Part shown: positions 33,880-44,362 of the stretch, piece after piece
Layout of the letters: every line of letters starts with the position of its first letter
How positions within the stretch are numbered: position 1 is the first letter of the stretch
DNA from: Cherax quadricarinatus
Taxonomy: Eukaryota; Arthropoda; Malacostraca; Decapoda; Parastacidae
Assembly: GCF_038502225.1 (NCBI RefSeq)
Contig: NC_091323.1
Span: forward strand, 27,593,845 to 27,657,844
Direction of reading: 5' to 3'
DNA length: 64,000 nt
Position numbers and translations under genes: made by a program
The notes under the pieces: model-generated
Told to the model about the DNA's origin: nothing
Database searches by the model: none
The model's input: the letters and a program-made list of their open reading frames with translations, nothing else

Positions 33880-34110
33880 TGATCCTGGTGAAAAGCTCTT
33901 AATCAGGGAATTGAATCTCTGCTTCCTTGGATCATACTGATTATTTAATGATAAACTTACGAGAAAGGGGCAGAAGTCATCCTAGTCTATAACACTCAAG
34001 GAAAGTTCCTCGATGCTGGTGAGTTGTTCTTGATCCAAGGAACTGGACTTTTCCTCGCCTTCCTTGCATCATACTTGAAAACTTTCCATATCACAGGCAC
34101 CGTATGACCC
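33880..34110 (+). repeat. Interspersed repeat copies (as in 26300-28010)
   Basis: Two diverged copies of the 'aaggtgcc...tgctggtgaa...ttgatccaaggaactgga' unit. Confidence 0.5.
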
Positions 34111-34189
34111 GACCCGGTAATGGTTTACCATTACCTCAAATATAATAACACTGTGCCATCAGCTTAGCACAACCTATTGCACACTACAA

Positions 34190-34460
34190 GGTGACTTTCC
34201 CACGCATTGCCACCTATGACCTGACCACTTTAAGGCACGTGCCTGATAACCCTTTGTTGGCACTGTTATAATACCAGTTACATTGAGGGAGTTCTTCCTA
34301 CTTCCTGGACCAATAGTCTCATTGTCCCTATCCTTAAGCCCCAACAGCCTGATACATTTAGACCGATCTCCTTAACTAGTTGTCTTTGTAAAACTTTTGA
34401 AAGAATGATACTTAACAGACTGTACTACAGAAACAAACACCACCTTTCCCCCTGGGCAAC
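34190..34460 (+). mobile_element. I-group LINE RT fragment
   Basis: One frame reads WTNSLIVPILKP, then TFRPISLTSCLCKTFERMIL and NRLYY, the RT finger region with the RPISL motif. It ends at about 34460, where the sequence shared with 36518 begins. Confidence 0.7.
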
Positions 34461-34739
34461 ACTGTATCATCACTAGGCATTATACTACATCTCGCATCAC
34501 AAAACACTTAAACTGTTACACTATTAAATTTAAGTTCTCTTCCATATAAATAAATTAATTCTATACACACTCCATTATTAACTGAAAATTCGAAGATCAC
34601 TATTTTTTCAATATATTGATATATTTAGTATAATGGTTCATAATTTTTTATATTAATATATGATTGAAATTGGAAACCTTTGAAGAGTTTCAAGAGTTTC
34701 ACTACACTACTTCACTACTCGTAAGCGTAAGTCATTAAA

Positions 34740-35567
34740 ATGCCTTCCATTATGAGACTCAAAACTTGCTGCTTCTGGATGCTGGCAGTGGGAATCATTC
34801 TGGAAATGTTAGGGTGTTATTACCAGCTTTTCGATCCATGGGTTCGTGATTTAGAAAATGAGAGAGATGCCCTCAGAAGAGAGGTTGACCAAGCTACCGA
34901 TGCTTGCCAGCCAATGTTCTCTTGGATCTCCATCTCAGCTTTAGTTGATGTGTGGAGATATGTGAGCGACATCCCAGTACAAGAGACAAGTACCGACAGT
35001 GACCTTCAGTTTGATCCAAGGTGGCTGCCCGTCTTTGGTCGCGTCATCACCGCTTATGAATATTATATGGAAATCCAAAATCTTAAAACTCTTCTTCTTG
35101 AGGTGACATCACACTGTCATGAGTGTTCCTCTACTCCCTTCACAATGGCTGTTCTGTGTGTCCTCATGTCAATTACAATGAGTGTCATGGGACTGATTGC
35201 ACCAGTCAGACTCTGGAGGAGAGGAACCGACGATACACTGAAGACGGCTATGGTAGGAAAGCCAAAAACAAGCATACGTAACAGACGTCACAGAAACAAT
35301 GCATCGCAGAAAACTGAAAAGGACCAGACCGGATTAAATAGTAAGCAAAAGAATAGCAAAAAGAAGAAAATTAATGAAATAGAAACAATTGATGACTTTC
35401 AACTAGCCTACAGGTTAACTGCCCTCCGAGGTGCCCATAACAAAAAAGGTATATACAGAATCACTGACCCTATGAAGGCAGAGATGAATAAAAAATGTGT
35501 GAACATGGCCAAGGTGAAAAGCCTCACCAGTGGTAAAAACAAAAGACACAACGGTGTCTGTGTGTGA
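34740..35567 (+). CDS. Unrecognised two-membrane-segment protein, intronless, 275 residues
   Basis: Single open frame with ATG at 34740 and TGA at 35565. Residues 8-30 (CCFWMLAVGIILEMLGCYYQLF) form a hydrophobic helix, possibly a signal anchor. Residues 38-52 are strongly charged. Residues 133-153 (FTMAVLCVLMSITMSVMGLI) form a second helix. Residues 175-220 are very basic with a KKKK run, and the end is Lys/Arg-rich. The likely topology is both ends on one side with a short Cys-containing loop. AATAAA lies about 190 bp downstream, at 35758. It is not similar to any LINE protein I know and I recognise no family. A near-identical but truncated copy at 36518-36772 shows that the locus duplicated. 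It could be a host orphan gene or cargo of an unrecognised mobile element. Confidence 0.6.
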   Translation: MPSIMRLKTCCFWMLAVGIILEMLGCYYQLFDPWVRDLENERDALRREVDQATDACQPMFSWISISALVDVWRYVSDIPVQETSTDSDLQFDPRWLPVFGRVITAYEYYMEIQNLKTLLLEVTSHCHECSSTPFTMAVLCVLMSITMSVMGLIAPVRLWRRGTDDTLKTAMVGKPKTSIRNRRHRNNASQKTEKDQTGLNSKQKNSKKKKINEIETIDDFQLAYRLTALRGAHNKKGIYRITDPMKAEMNKKCVNMAKVKSLTSGKNKRHNGVCV

Positions 35568-35757
35568 GTCAAATAATTTTTTAATGAAGGAAAAAATATT
35601 TTTGTTTAGAGAATTATGATTTAGGAATTTTATTTATACTCATTTCTTTTGTTGACATTAAGATATTTTTTGTTCAGATTATGTTGTTGAGGAGATATAT
35701 GTATTACAATACCTGTGCTCAATAATAACCTACATGGAGACAAGATGTACTCCATAA

Positions 35758-35763
35758 ATAAAG
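35758..35763 (+). promoter_or_regulatory. Possible poly(A) signal of the two-helix gene
   Basis: AATAAA in 'actccataaataaagtatg', about 190 bp after the stop codon. No other signal was compared. Confidence 0.4.
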
Positions 35764-35865
35764 TATGTACATGTAATTATTTAAATTCCAATAAATCATT
35801 TGAGAAATAGAATTTTCTTTAATTTACTTAAATACTGTTTACATTTATATTAATATGGAGAGATC

Positions 35866-36352
35866 GTAACTATGTCCAGGGTAGATGTAACTACACCCAG
35901 ACTAGATGTAACTACACCCAGGCTAGATGTAACTACACCCAGACTAGATGTAACTACACCCAGGCTAGATGTAACTACACCCAGGCTAGATGTAACTACA
36001 CCCAGGCTAGATGTAACTACACCCAGGCTAGATGTAACTACACCCAGGCTAGATGTAACTACACCCAGGCTAGATGTAACTACACCCAGGCTAGATGTAA
36101 CTACACCCAGGCTAGATGTAACTACACCCAGGCTAGATGTAACTACACCCAGGCTAGATGTAACTACACCCAGGCTAGATGTAACTACACCCAGGCTAGA
36201 TGTAACTACACCCAGGCTAGATGTAACTACACCCAGGCTAGATGTAACTACACCCAGGCTAGATGTAACTACACCCAGGCTAGATGTAACTACACCCAGG
36301 CTAGATGTAACTATGTCCAGACTAGATGTAGCTACGTCCAGGCTAGACATAA
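35866..36352. repeat. 21-bp minisatellite, about 23 units
   Basis: The unit is 'ctagatgtaactacacccagg', nearly invariant in the middle, with variants at both edges ('actatgtccag', 'agctacgtccag'). As 21 is a multiple of 3, both strands stay open: RLDVTTP repeats on + (35872-36456) and SSLGVVT repeats on - (36362-35850). I regard these frames as by-products. The array lies between the gene at 34740 and its truncated copy. Confidence 0.92.
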
Positions 36353-36357
36353 CTACA

Positions 36358-36466
36358 ATCAAAATTTATTCATGGGTAGCATTGAAAATAGGTTGGACAA
36401 ATATTTTTGTTGGTAGAATTGAGTTTTATAAAGACCTGCCTAGTATGGGCCAGTAAGACCATAAGT
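36358..36466 (+). mobile_element. L2/CR1-type LINE 3' UTR fragment
   Basis: 'tagcattgaaaataggttgg' through 'gacctgcctagtatgggcca' parallels 61875-61955 downstream of the LINE at 59967. The terminal ATGTTC tail is replaced by other sequence. Confidence 0.7.
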
Positions 36467-36517
36467 AAGGAGGAACTCTATACTGCACTATCACTAAACA
36501 CTGTACTTATTATTAGT

Positions 36518-36772
36518 GGGCAACACTGTACTATCACTAGGCATTATACTACATCTCACATCACGAAACACTTACACTGTTACACTATTTAATTTAAGCT
36601 GGCAGTGGGAATCATTCTGGAAATGTTAGGGTGTTATTACCAGCTTTTCGATCCATGGGTTCGTGATTTAGAAAAGGAGAGAGATGACCTCAGAAGAGAG
36701 GTTGACCAAGCTACCGATGCTTGCCAGCCAATGTTCTCTTGGATCTCCATCTCAGCTTTAGTTGATGTGTGG
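36518..36772 (+). pseudogene. Truncated duplicate of the two-helix gene
   Basis: 36518-36598 matches 34454-34534 (upstream flank, ends 'aatttaag'). 36599-36772 matches 34782-34955 (codons 15 to about 72). The 247 bp between, including the start codon, are missing. The copy stops where an RNase H LINE begins. The differences are few (for example Asn40 to Lys and Ala44 to Asp in the charged segment), so it is young. Confidence 0.85.
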
Positions 36773-37727
36773 CGATCTCCGACCCTTGGAGTTAATGGAA
36801 AATGAAGCTCTCGGAATTATTCTTGAGCGTCCCAAATCTACATAGGTTCTTAATATGAGGAAGGAGCTTGGTATTTCTAGTATCAGTGAGAGGATTGTTG
36901 AGATTAACACTGTACTCGGTATTTGAGTGTTAATAAATGAACCAGACACTGTCACAATGAATCTTACCAAGTGGCTACAGGTAAATATACACACAGGTCT
37001 AAATGGATTGTGAAAACGTGCAATTGCATTAAGTTTTATAACCTGCTTGAACTGTATCACTGTAGGCAACAAGAGCATTTCACTCCTCCATGGAAGATGT
37101 GTTCATTTAATATCACGTACCTGCAAGTCCCTCCCAAGAAGCTCATTGCTAGTAATCCCTTCCTTAAATCACTTATTAAAGCAACTGCTCAAGAAGAAAT
37201 TTCTCGCCTAGCTGGTAGTAATAAGTTATCACAAGTTATATACACTGATAGATTTAAACAGGAGTCTTCTGGCAGGGCTGCATCTGCTCTTGTTGCCACC
37301 TGCCTAGTTAAGAACGATAATAAATTTGTTTAATTAGGCATAAGAATTAACAACTAGGCGTCTACACTGCAAACTGAATTGTTTGCAATCCTAATGGCGC
37401 TAAATCTAACCTATGACACTGAGCTTGACTCTATCATCATTATTGATCCTATGTCATCATTGAAGGCTCTTGACTCATATAATGACTCCAACAACATGCT
37501 CATTGGAGAAGCCAGGTACAGATACTAACAAATCAGGGACAAAAGAATTAATGTACAATTGCTATGGGTCCCATCACACATTGGATTACCCATTCATGAT
37601 AAAGTTGATATGTTAGCCAAGAAAAGTACCCAGAGGGAGAATGTAGAATATAACTTTGGTATATCTGTGTCTAGCATTAGGAATAATATTAGGAGAGAAG
37701 TAAATATTGAAAATGATTAGTAAGTAA
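36772..37727 (+). mobile_element. I-group LINE, RT thumb through RNase H, decayed
   Basis: Continuous homology over several frames: thumb segment (LELMENEALGIILERPKS near 36790), connection (NPFLKSLIKATAQEEIS), RNase H start (VIYTD then RF instead of the usual GS, near 37240), WASTLQTE-like block lost to frameshift, and the last motif (WVPSHIGLPIHDKVD near 37565). Stops at 37331 and later. The usual Gly-Ser after the first catalytic Asp is lost. Confidence 0.75.
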
Positions 37728-38500
37728 GATACATAGGCAACAGTTAGGCAACTTTATTCCGAAACGTTTCTGTGGAAAATACTGTACATATTTTCCAGAA
37801 ATTCAGTATTTATATGTATATAGATGGCCATACTGTATTTAATAACATTTATGTCATAGAAAATGGAAACTGAGCCTGGGGAGAAGGGGCAGTCGCCATT
37901 TTGTTTGAATTGAATAACACGTTGTGAATAATGGGAAGAATTTTTCGTGCTCTAGAGGTTAAAATCGGGCTGACACCTCTCATATAGGAGGCGAAATTGT
38001 TGGATGTGCATTCCTGCATAATTTGAGACATCAGCGACAGGACAGGACAACTCCAGGAACCTCAGATAAGTCTGTTATGTTATAACTCTGGCCAGTTGTT
38101 ATTTTCATGTATAGACAGTGAGGTTTTCTGAGTATGATACTACTTAATCTCCAGTTAAATTGGTGAGTGATTTTTAAGATATTCTCTTTCTGTTATGTAT
38201 ATGTGTATTTATATATAATAATTTTTTAATTTAATATACAGTCCACAAATTTATATATTTACCAGTATTCCTGGAGATGTATAATTCATTTAATTAATAG
38301 GTCCAGAGCAACTTGTGGATATAACAGTGGTAGGTATCGAAGGGGGACATTTTTTGCGACCTAGGTGTCCCAAATTCCTACTTGTCTAACTGATAAATAA
38401 TAATTATCTATGTTCATTTACTGTTATGTATATAATGATACATTCAGATAAATGCAATTTTCCACAGTTTCGCCTAACTGTTGCCTTTGTGTTTCATCTA
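37728..38500 (-). mobile_element. Penelope-like terminus split by a solo LTR
   Basis: 37728-37770 ('cataggcaacagttaggcaa' ... 'ccgaaacgtttc') and 38467-38500 ('gtttcgcctaactgttgcct') flank the LTR. Without it they form an inverted pair around GAAACGTTTC, the same kind of foldback centre motif as at 10172-10526. The copy is short and diverged. Confidence 0.6.
37771..38466. mobile_element. Solo LTR, copy 2 (inverted), with 5-bp target duplication
   Basis: Starts TGTGGAAAATACTGTACAT and ends GCAATTTTCCACA. GTTTC at 37766-37770 and 38467-38471 is duplicated. It is the reverse orientation of the unit at 33104-33818, 696 against 715 bp, with shared blocks such as 'gggacacctaggtcgc' (seen here as its complement). 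Confidence 0.82.
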
Positions 38501-38563
38501 CCAACCTCTCGGTATTGTATACCATTTTGATATTCACAATGAAAATGATTGTTATAGGAGTGG

Positions 38564-38643
38564 AGTATAAGAGAAAATTTTAGAAAGGACTTAATTTTAA
38601 ATGAGTTCTTGCTAATTGACCAGTTTTACATATTCGGCACGAC
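38564..38643. mobile_element. Partial TA-microsatellite MITE end
   Basis: 'gtataagagaaaattttaga' to 'acatattcggcacgac' equals one end of the MITE at 43463-43850. It abuts a TA microsatellite, as do the complete copies. Confidence 0.78.
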
Positions 38644-38644
38644 A

Positions 38645-38738
<94 letters not shown>

Positions 38739-38752
38739 ATATATATATTATA
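38644..38752. repeat. (TA)n microsatellite
   Basis: About 50 TA units with one interruption. Frames of Tyr-Ile repeats through it are artefacts. Confidence 0.97.
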
Positions 38753-39444
38753 CACTTTTTTCAGTCGGTTGTATACGATATACAAGATCATCTGTGAATG
38801 ATAGTAACTGGTGAGTCAGCTGAGGTTTGCCGAGGGAAGGTGGAAGCAAACAGGTATTTGTTTCATTCTTATTTTGTCGTTTTTATTCGGAAAAAAAAGT
38901 GTGTGTGGAGAGGTAAAAAGCTTTAGGAGTGTACATAAAATAATCAAGATCAGAATGAAAACAGAGAAGTGGCAGAAAATAAGTAGTTAAAACAGAAAAT
39001 TAAGTTTAAAACTGAATTGACCTGAGGGAGGAATTTTTAAAAATTGTATATGTAAATAAATAGTTTTTAAAAGAAACTCATGCGTAACAAGTAACACATA
39101 TTAGGGAATACAGTGTAAAGACTATATTTATCATACTTTAGATGAAGGATGAAGTTTGATAAGAAGTGATAGAAAAAATATAACGATTTATAATTGCCAG
39201 TGACTGGCTACTGCACTGTCGGCTGGTTTTTCTTAATTTTATTTGTGAAATTAATATGGAAAGTGTTGTAAAAGCAATAAGATAGCGCTCAGATAGGTGG
39301 TCAGGATAGGTTGTGTGGACTTGTCCAAGAGGAAGTTTGTTTAGACACAGGTACATATAAGTAGAATTAACATGTTGGCTATAATGATTGAAAAACGGAT
39401 TCCAGAACTGAGAAAAGGATAATATATATATATATAAAGGTGGG

Positions 39445-42400
39445 CTAGTGCAAAGATGAGTAGTGGGGGGGGGGGTTGAAGAGGGTTGGATGAGTTTTAA
39501 AAATGCAGTATTAGAATGTGGGGCAGAAGTTTGTGGTTATAGGAGGGTGGGGGCAGGAGGAAAGAGGAGTGATTGGTGGAATGATGAAGTAAAGGGTGTG
39601 ATAAAAGAGAAAAAGGTAGCTTATGAGAGGTTTTCACAAAGCAGAAGTGTTATAAGAAGACGAGAGTGTATGGAGAGTAAAAGAAAGGTGAAGAGAGTGG
39701 TGAGAGAGTGCAAAAGGAGAGCAGATGATAGAGTGGGAGAGGCACTGTCAAGAAATTTTAATGAAAATAAGAAAAAAAATTGGAGTGAGTTAAACAAGTT
39801 AAGAAAGCTTAGGGAAAGTATGAATTTGTCAGTTAAAAACAGAGCAGGGGAGTTAGTAGATGGGGAGAGGGAGGTATTAGGTAGATGGCGAGAATATTTT
39901 GAGGAACTTTTAAATGTTAAGGAAGAAAGAGAGGCAGTAATTTCATGCACTGGTCAGGGAGGTATACCATCTTTTAGGAGTGAAGAAGAGCAGAATGTAA
40001 GTGTGGTGGAGGTACGTGAGGCATTACGTAGAATGAAAGGGGGTAAAGCAGCTGGAACTGATGGGATCATGACAGAAATGTTAAAAGCAGGGGGGGGGGA
40101 TATAGTGTTGGAGTGGTTGGTACTTTTGTTTAATAAATGTATGAAAGAGGGGAAGGTACCTAGGGATTGGCGGAGAGCATGTATAGTCCCTTTATATAAA
40201 GGGAAAGGGGACAAAAGAGACTGTAAAAATTATAGAGGAATAAGTTTACTGAGTATACCAGGAAAAGTGTACGGTAGGGTTATAATTGAAAGAATTAGAG
40301 GTAAGACAGAATGTAGGATTGCGGATGAGCAAGGAGGTTTCAGAGTGGGTAGGGGATGTGTAGATCAAGTGTTTACATTTACCTGGAGTTTACCTGGAGA
40401 GAGTTCCGGGGGTCAACGCCCCCGCGGCCCGGTCTGTGACCAGGCCTCCTGGTGGATCAGAGCCTGATCAACCAGGCTGTTGCTGCTGGCTGCACGCAAA
40501 CCAACGTACGAGCCACAGCGCGGCTGATCAGGAACTGACTTTAAGTGCTTGTCCAGTGCCAGCTTGAAGACTGCCAGGGGTCTGTTGGTAATCCCCCTTA
40601 TGTGTGCTGGGAGGCAGTTGAACAGTCTCGGGCCCCTGACACTTATTGTATGGTCTCTTAACGTGCTAGTGACACCCCTGCTTTTCATTGGGGGGATGGT
40701 GCATCGTCTGCCAAGTCTTTTGCTTTCGTAGTGAGTGATTTTCGTGTGCAAGTTCGGTACTAGTCCCTCTAGGATTTTCCAGGTGTATATAATCATGTAT
40801 CTCTCCCTCCTGCGTTCCAGGGAATACAGGTTTAGGAACCTCAAGCGCTCCCAGTAATTGAGGTGTTTTATCTCCGTTATGCGCGCCGTGAAAGTTCTCT
40901 GTACATTTTTTAGGTCGGCAATTTCACCTGCCTTGAAAGGTGCTGTTAGTGTGCAGCAATATTCCAGCCTAGATAGAACAAGTGACCTGAAGAGTGTCAT
41001 CATGGGCTTGGCCTCCCTAGTTTTGAAGGTTCTCATTATCCATCCTGTCATTTTTCTAGCAGATGCGATTGATACAATGTTATGGTCCTTGAAGGTGAGA
41101 TCCTCCGACATGATCACTCCCAGGTCTTTGACGTTGGTGTTTCGCTCTATTTTGTGGCCAGAATTTGTTTTGTACTCTGATGAAGATTTAATTTCCTCAT
41201 GTTTATCATATCTGAGTAATTAAAATTTCTCATCGTTGAACTTCATATTGTTTTCTGCAGCCCACTGAAAGATTTGGTTGATGTCCGCCTGGAGCCTTGC
41301 AGTGTCTGCAATGAAAGACACTGTCATGCAGATTCGGGTGTCATCTGCAAAGGAAGACACGGTGCTGTGGCTGACATCCTTGTCTATGTCGGATATGAGG
41401 ATGAGGAACAAGATGGGAGCGAGTACTGTGCCTTGTGGAACAGAGCTTTTCACCGTAGCTGCCTCGGACTTTACTCTGTTGACGACTACTCTCTGTGTTC
41501 TGTTAGTGAGGAAATTATAGATCCATCGACCGACTTTTCCTGTTATTCCTTTAGCACGCATTTTGTGCGCTATTACGCCATGGTCACACTTGTCGAAGGC
41601 TTTTGCAAAGTCTGTATATATTACATCTGCATTCTTTTTGTCTTCTAGTGCATTTAGGACCTTGTCGTAGTGATCCAATAGTTGAGACAGACAGGAGCGA
41701 CCTGTTCTAAACCCATGTTGCCCTGGGTTGTGTAACTGATGGGTTTCTAGATGGGGGGTGATCTTGCTTCTTAGGACCCTTTCAAAGATTTTTATGATAT
41801 GGGATGTTAGTGCTATTGGTCTGTAGTTCTTTGCTGTTGCTTTACTGCCCCCTTTGTGGAGTGGGGCTATGTCTGTAGGGAAGTTTTTATTGCATTTATG
41901 GATTTAGAAAAGGCATATGATAGAGTGGATAGAGGAGCAATGTGGCAGATGTTGCAAGTATATGGAATAGGTGGTAAGTTATTAAATGCTATAAAGAGTT
42001 TTTATGAGGACAGTGAGGCTCAGGTTAGAGTGTGTAGAAGAGAGGGAGACTACTTCCCGGTAAAAGTAGGTCTTAGACAGGGATGTGTAATGTCACCATG
42101 GTTGTTTAATATATTTATAGATGGGGTTGTAAAGGAAGTAAATGCTAGGGTGTTCGGGAGAGGGGTGGGATTAAATTTTGGGGAATCAAATTCAAAATGG
42201 GAATTGACACAGTTACTTTTTGCTGATGATACTGTGCTTATGGGAGATTCTAAAGAAAAATTGCAAAGGTTAGTGGATGAGTTTGGGAATGTGTGTAAAG
42301 GTAGAAAGTTGAAAGTGAACATAGAAAAGAGTAAGGTGATGAGGGTATCAAATGATTTAGATAAAGAAAAATTGGATATCAAATTGGGGAGGAGGAGTAT

Positions 42401-43305
42401 GGAAGAAGTGAATGTTTTCAGATACTTGGGAGTTGACGTGTCGGCGGATGGATTTATGAAGGATGAGGTTAATCATAGAACTGATGAGGGAAAAATGGTG
42501 AGTGGTGCGTTGAGGTATATGTGGAGTCAAAAAACGTTATCTATGGAGGCAAAGAAGGGAATGTATGAAAGTATAGTAGTACCAACACTCTTGTATGGGT
42601 GTGAAGCTTGGGTGGTAAATGCAGCAGCGAGGAGACGGTTGGAGGCAGTGGAGATGTCCTGTTTAAGGGCAATGTGCGGTGTAAATATTATGCAGAAAAT
42701 TCGGAGTGTGGAAATTAGGAAAAGGTGTGGAATTAATAAAAGTATTAGTCAGAGGGCAGAAGAGGGGTTGTTGAGGTGGTTTGGATCAAAGTAGGACATA
42801 GAAAGCATATAAATCTATAGGGAAAGGAAGGCGGGGTAGGGGTCGTCCTCGAAAGGGTTGGAGAGAGGGGGTAAAGGAGGTTTTGTGGGCAAGGGGCTTG
42901 GACTTCCAGCAAGCGTGCGTGAGCATGTTAGATAGGAGTGAATGGAGACGAATGGTACTTGGGACCTGACGATCTGTTGGAGTGTGAGCAGGGTAATATT
43001 TAGTGAAGGGATTCAGGGAAACCGGTTATTTTCATATAGTCGGACTTGAGTCCTGGAAATGGGAAGTACAATGCCTGCACTTTAAAGGAGGGGTTTGGGA
43101 TATTGGCAGTTTGGAGGGATATGTTGTGTATCTTTATATGTGTATGCTTCTAAACTGTTGTATTCTGAGCACCTCTGCAAAAACAGTGATAATGTGTGAG
43201 TGTGGTGAAAGTGTTGAATGATGAAAGTATTTTCTTTTTGGGGATTTTCTTTCTTTTTTTGGTCACCCTGCCTCGGTGGGAGACGGCCGACTTGTTGAAA
43301 AAAAA
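39445..43305 (+). mobile_element. RTE-type LINE (subfamily 2), interrupted by a family A LINE
   Basis: 39463-40379 encodes the linker and RT fingers ([43 protein letters not shown]). Coding resumes at about 41877 with [40 protein letters not shown] and the C-terminal region to 42794, where a small deletion breaks the frame. The 3' UTR ends near 43305 with 'cctcggtgggagacggccga' plus A's. The endonuclease is missing, so it was 5'-truncated before the interruption. About 40 bp of target seem lost at the insertion. Confidence 0.9.
40380..41876 (-). mobile_element. Family A LINE, 5'-truncated, inserted antisense into the RTE copy
   Basis: On the minus strand: RT from about the TTDIAPLHK block (41870) through 41678-41220 (DFAKAFDKCDHG, FADDTRIC) and 41117-40413 (thumb and C-terminus, 234 codons open) to the standard 3' end at 40381. 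It is the least damaged family A copy here, with one break near 41220. No target duplication is visible. Confidence 0.9.
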
Positions 43306-43306
43306 A

Positions 43307-43850
<544 letters not shown>

Positions 43851-43857
43851 ATATATA

Positions 43858-43944
<87 letters not shown>
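43851..43944. repeat. (TA)n microsatellite
   Basis: About 45 TA units between the two inverted MITE copies. Confidence 0.97.
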
Positions 43945-43947
<3 letters not shown>

Positions 43948-44298
43948 GTGCCGAATATGTAAAACTGGTCAATTAGCAAGAACTCATTTAAAATTAAGTC
44001 CTTTCTAAAATTTTCTCTTATACGTTTAAAGATATATTTTTTTCATTAATGTTAATGTAAAAAAATTAAATTTTGCTCCAAAAGTATCTTAGAAAACTTA
44101 CCTAACCTTATTATAACAAGAACAATTTATTTTAGCCTAACCCAACTAAATATATTTTAGATTTGTTTACAGTAATTTAATACTAAACATACACAGTGAA
44201 ATATATTTTTTTTCGTTACGTTCAGAACGATTTTGGCCTATATGGCAAGATGAGCGTTGCTATTTAAGCCAAGATCGCAAGTTCTGCCTATTCAGCAC

Positions 44299-44301
<3 letters not shown>
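43945..44301. mobile_element. TA-microsatellite MITE, copy 2, inverted relative to copy 1
   Basis: Starts GTCGTGCCGAATATGTAAAA and ends CTATTCAGCACGAC. It is the reverse complement of copy 1 at high identity, so 43463-44301 is an inverted repeat of about 0.36 kb per arm with a TA-microsatellite loop. Confidence 0.88.

Positions 44302-44362
<61 letters not shown>
44302..44362. repeat. (TA)n microsatellite
   Basis: About 30 TA units between the MITE and the 5' boundary of the RTE copy. Confidence 0.96.

Noticed and set aside
35866..36352. Regular repeat resembling a CRISPR array
   Set aside because: The 21-bp units are directly contiguous with no unique spacers, and the DNA is eukaryotic.
35850..36456. 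Long open frames of heptapeptide repeats on both strands
   Set aside because: They follow from a 21-bp tandem unit without stop codons; no start context, domain or conservation supports a protein.
38600..38801. Tyr-Ile repeat proteins in TA runs (also near 43150-43507, 47299-47547, 53376-53812, 53813-54065)
   Set aside because: Products of translating TA/CA microsatellites.
41274..41648. Cys/His-rich 124-codon frame that looks PHD-like
   Set aside because: Exact antisense of the family A reverse transcriptase; a parallel shadow exists at 29850-30338.
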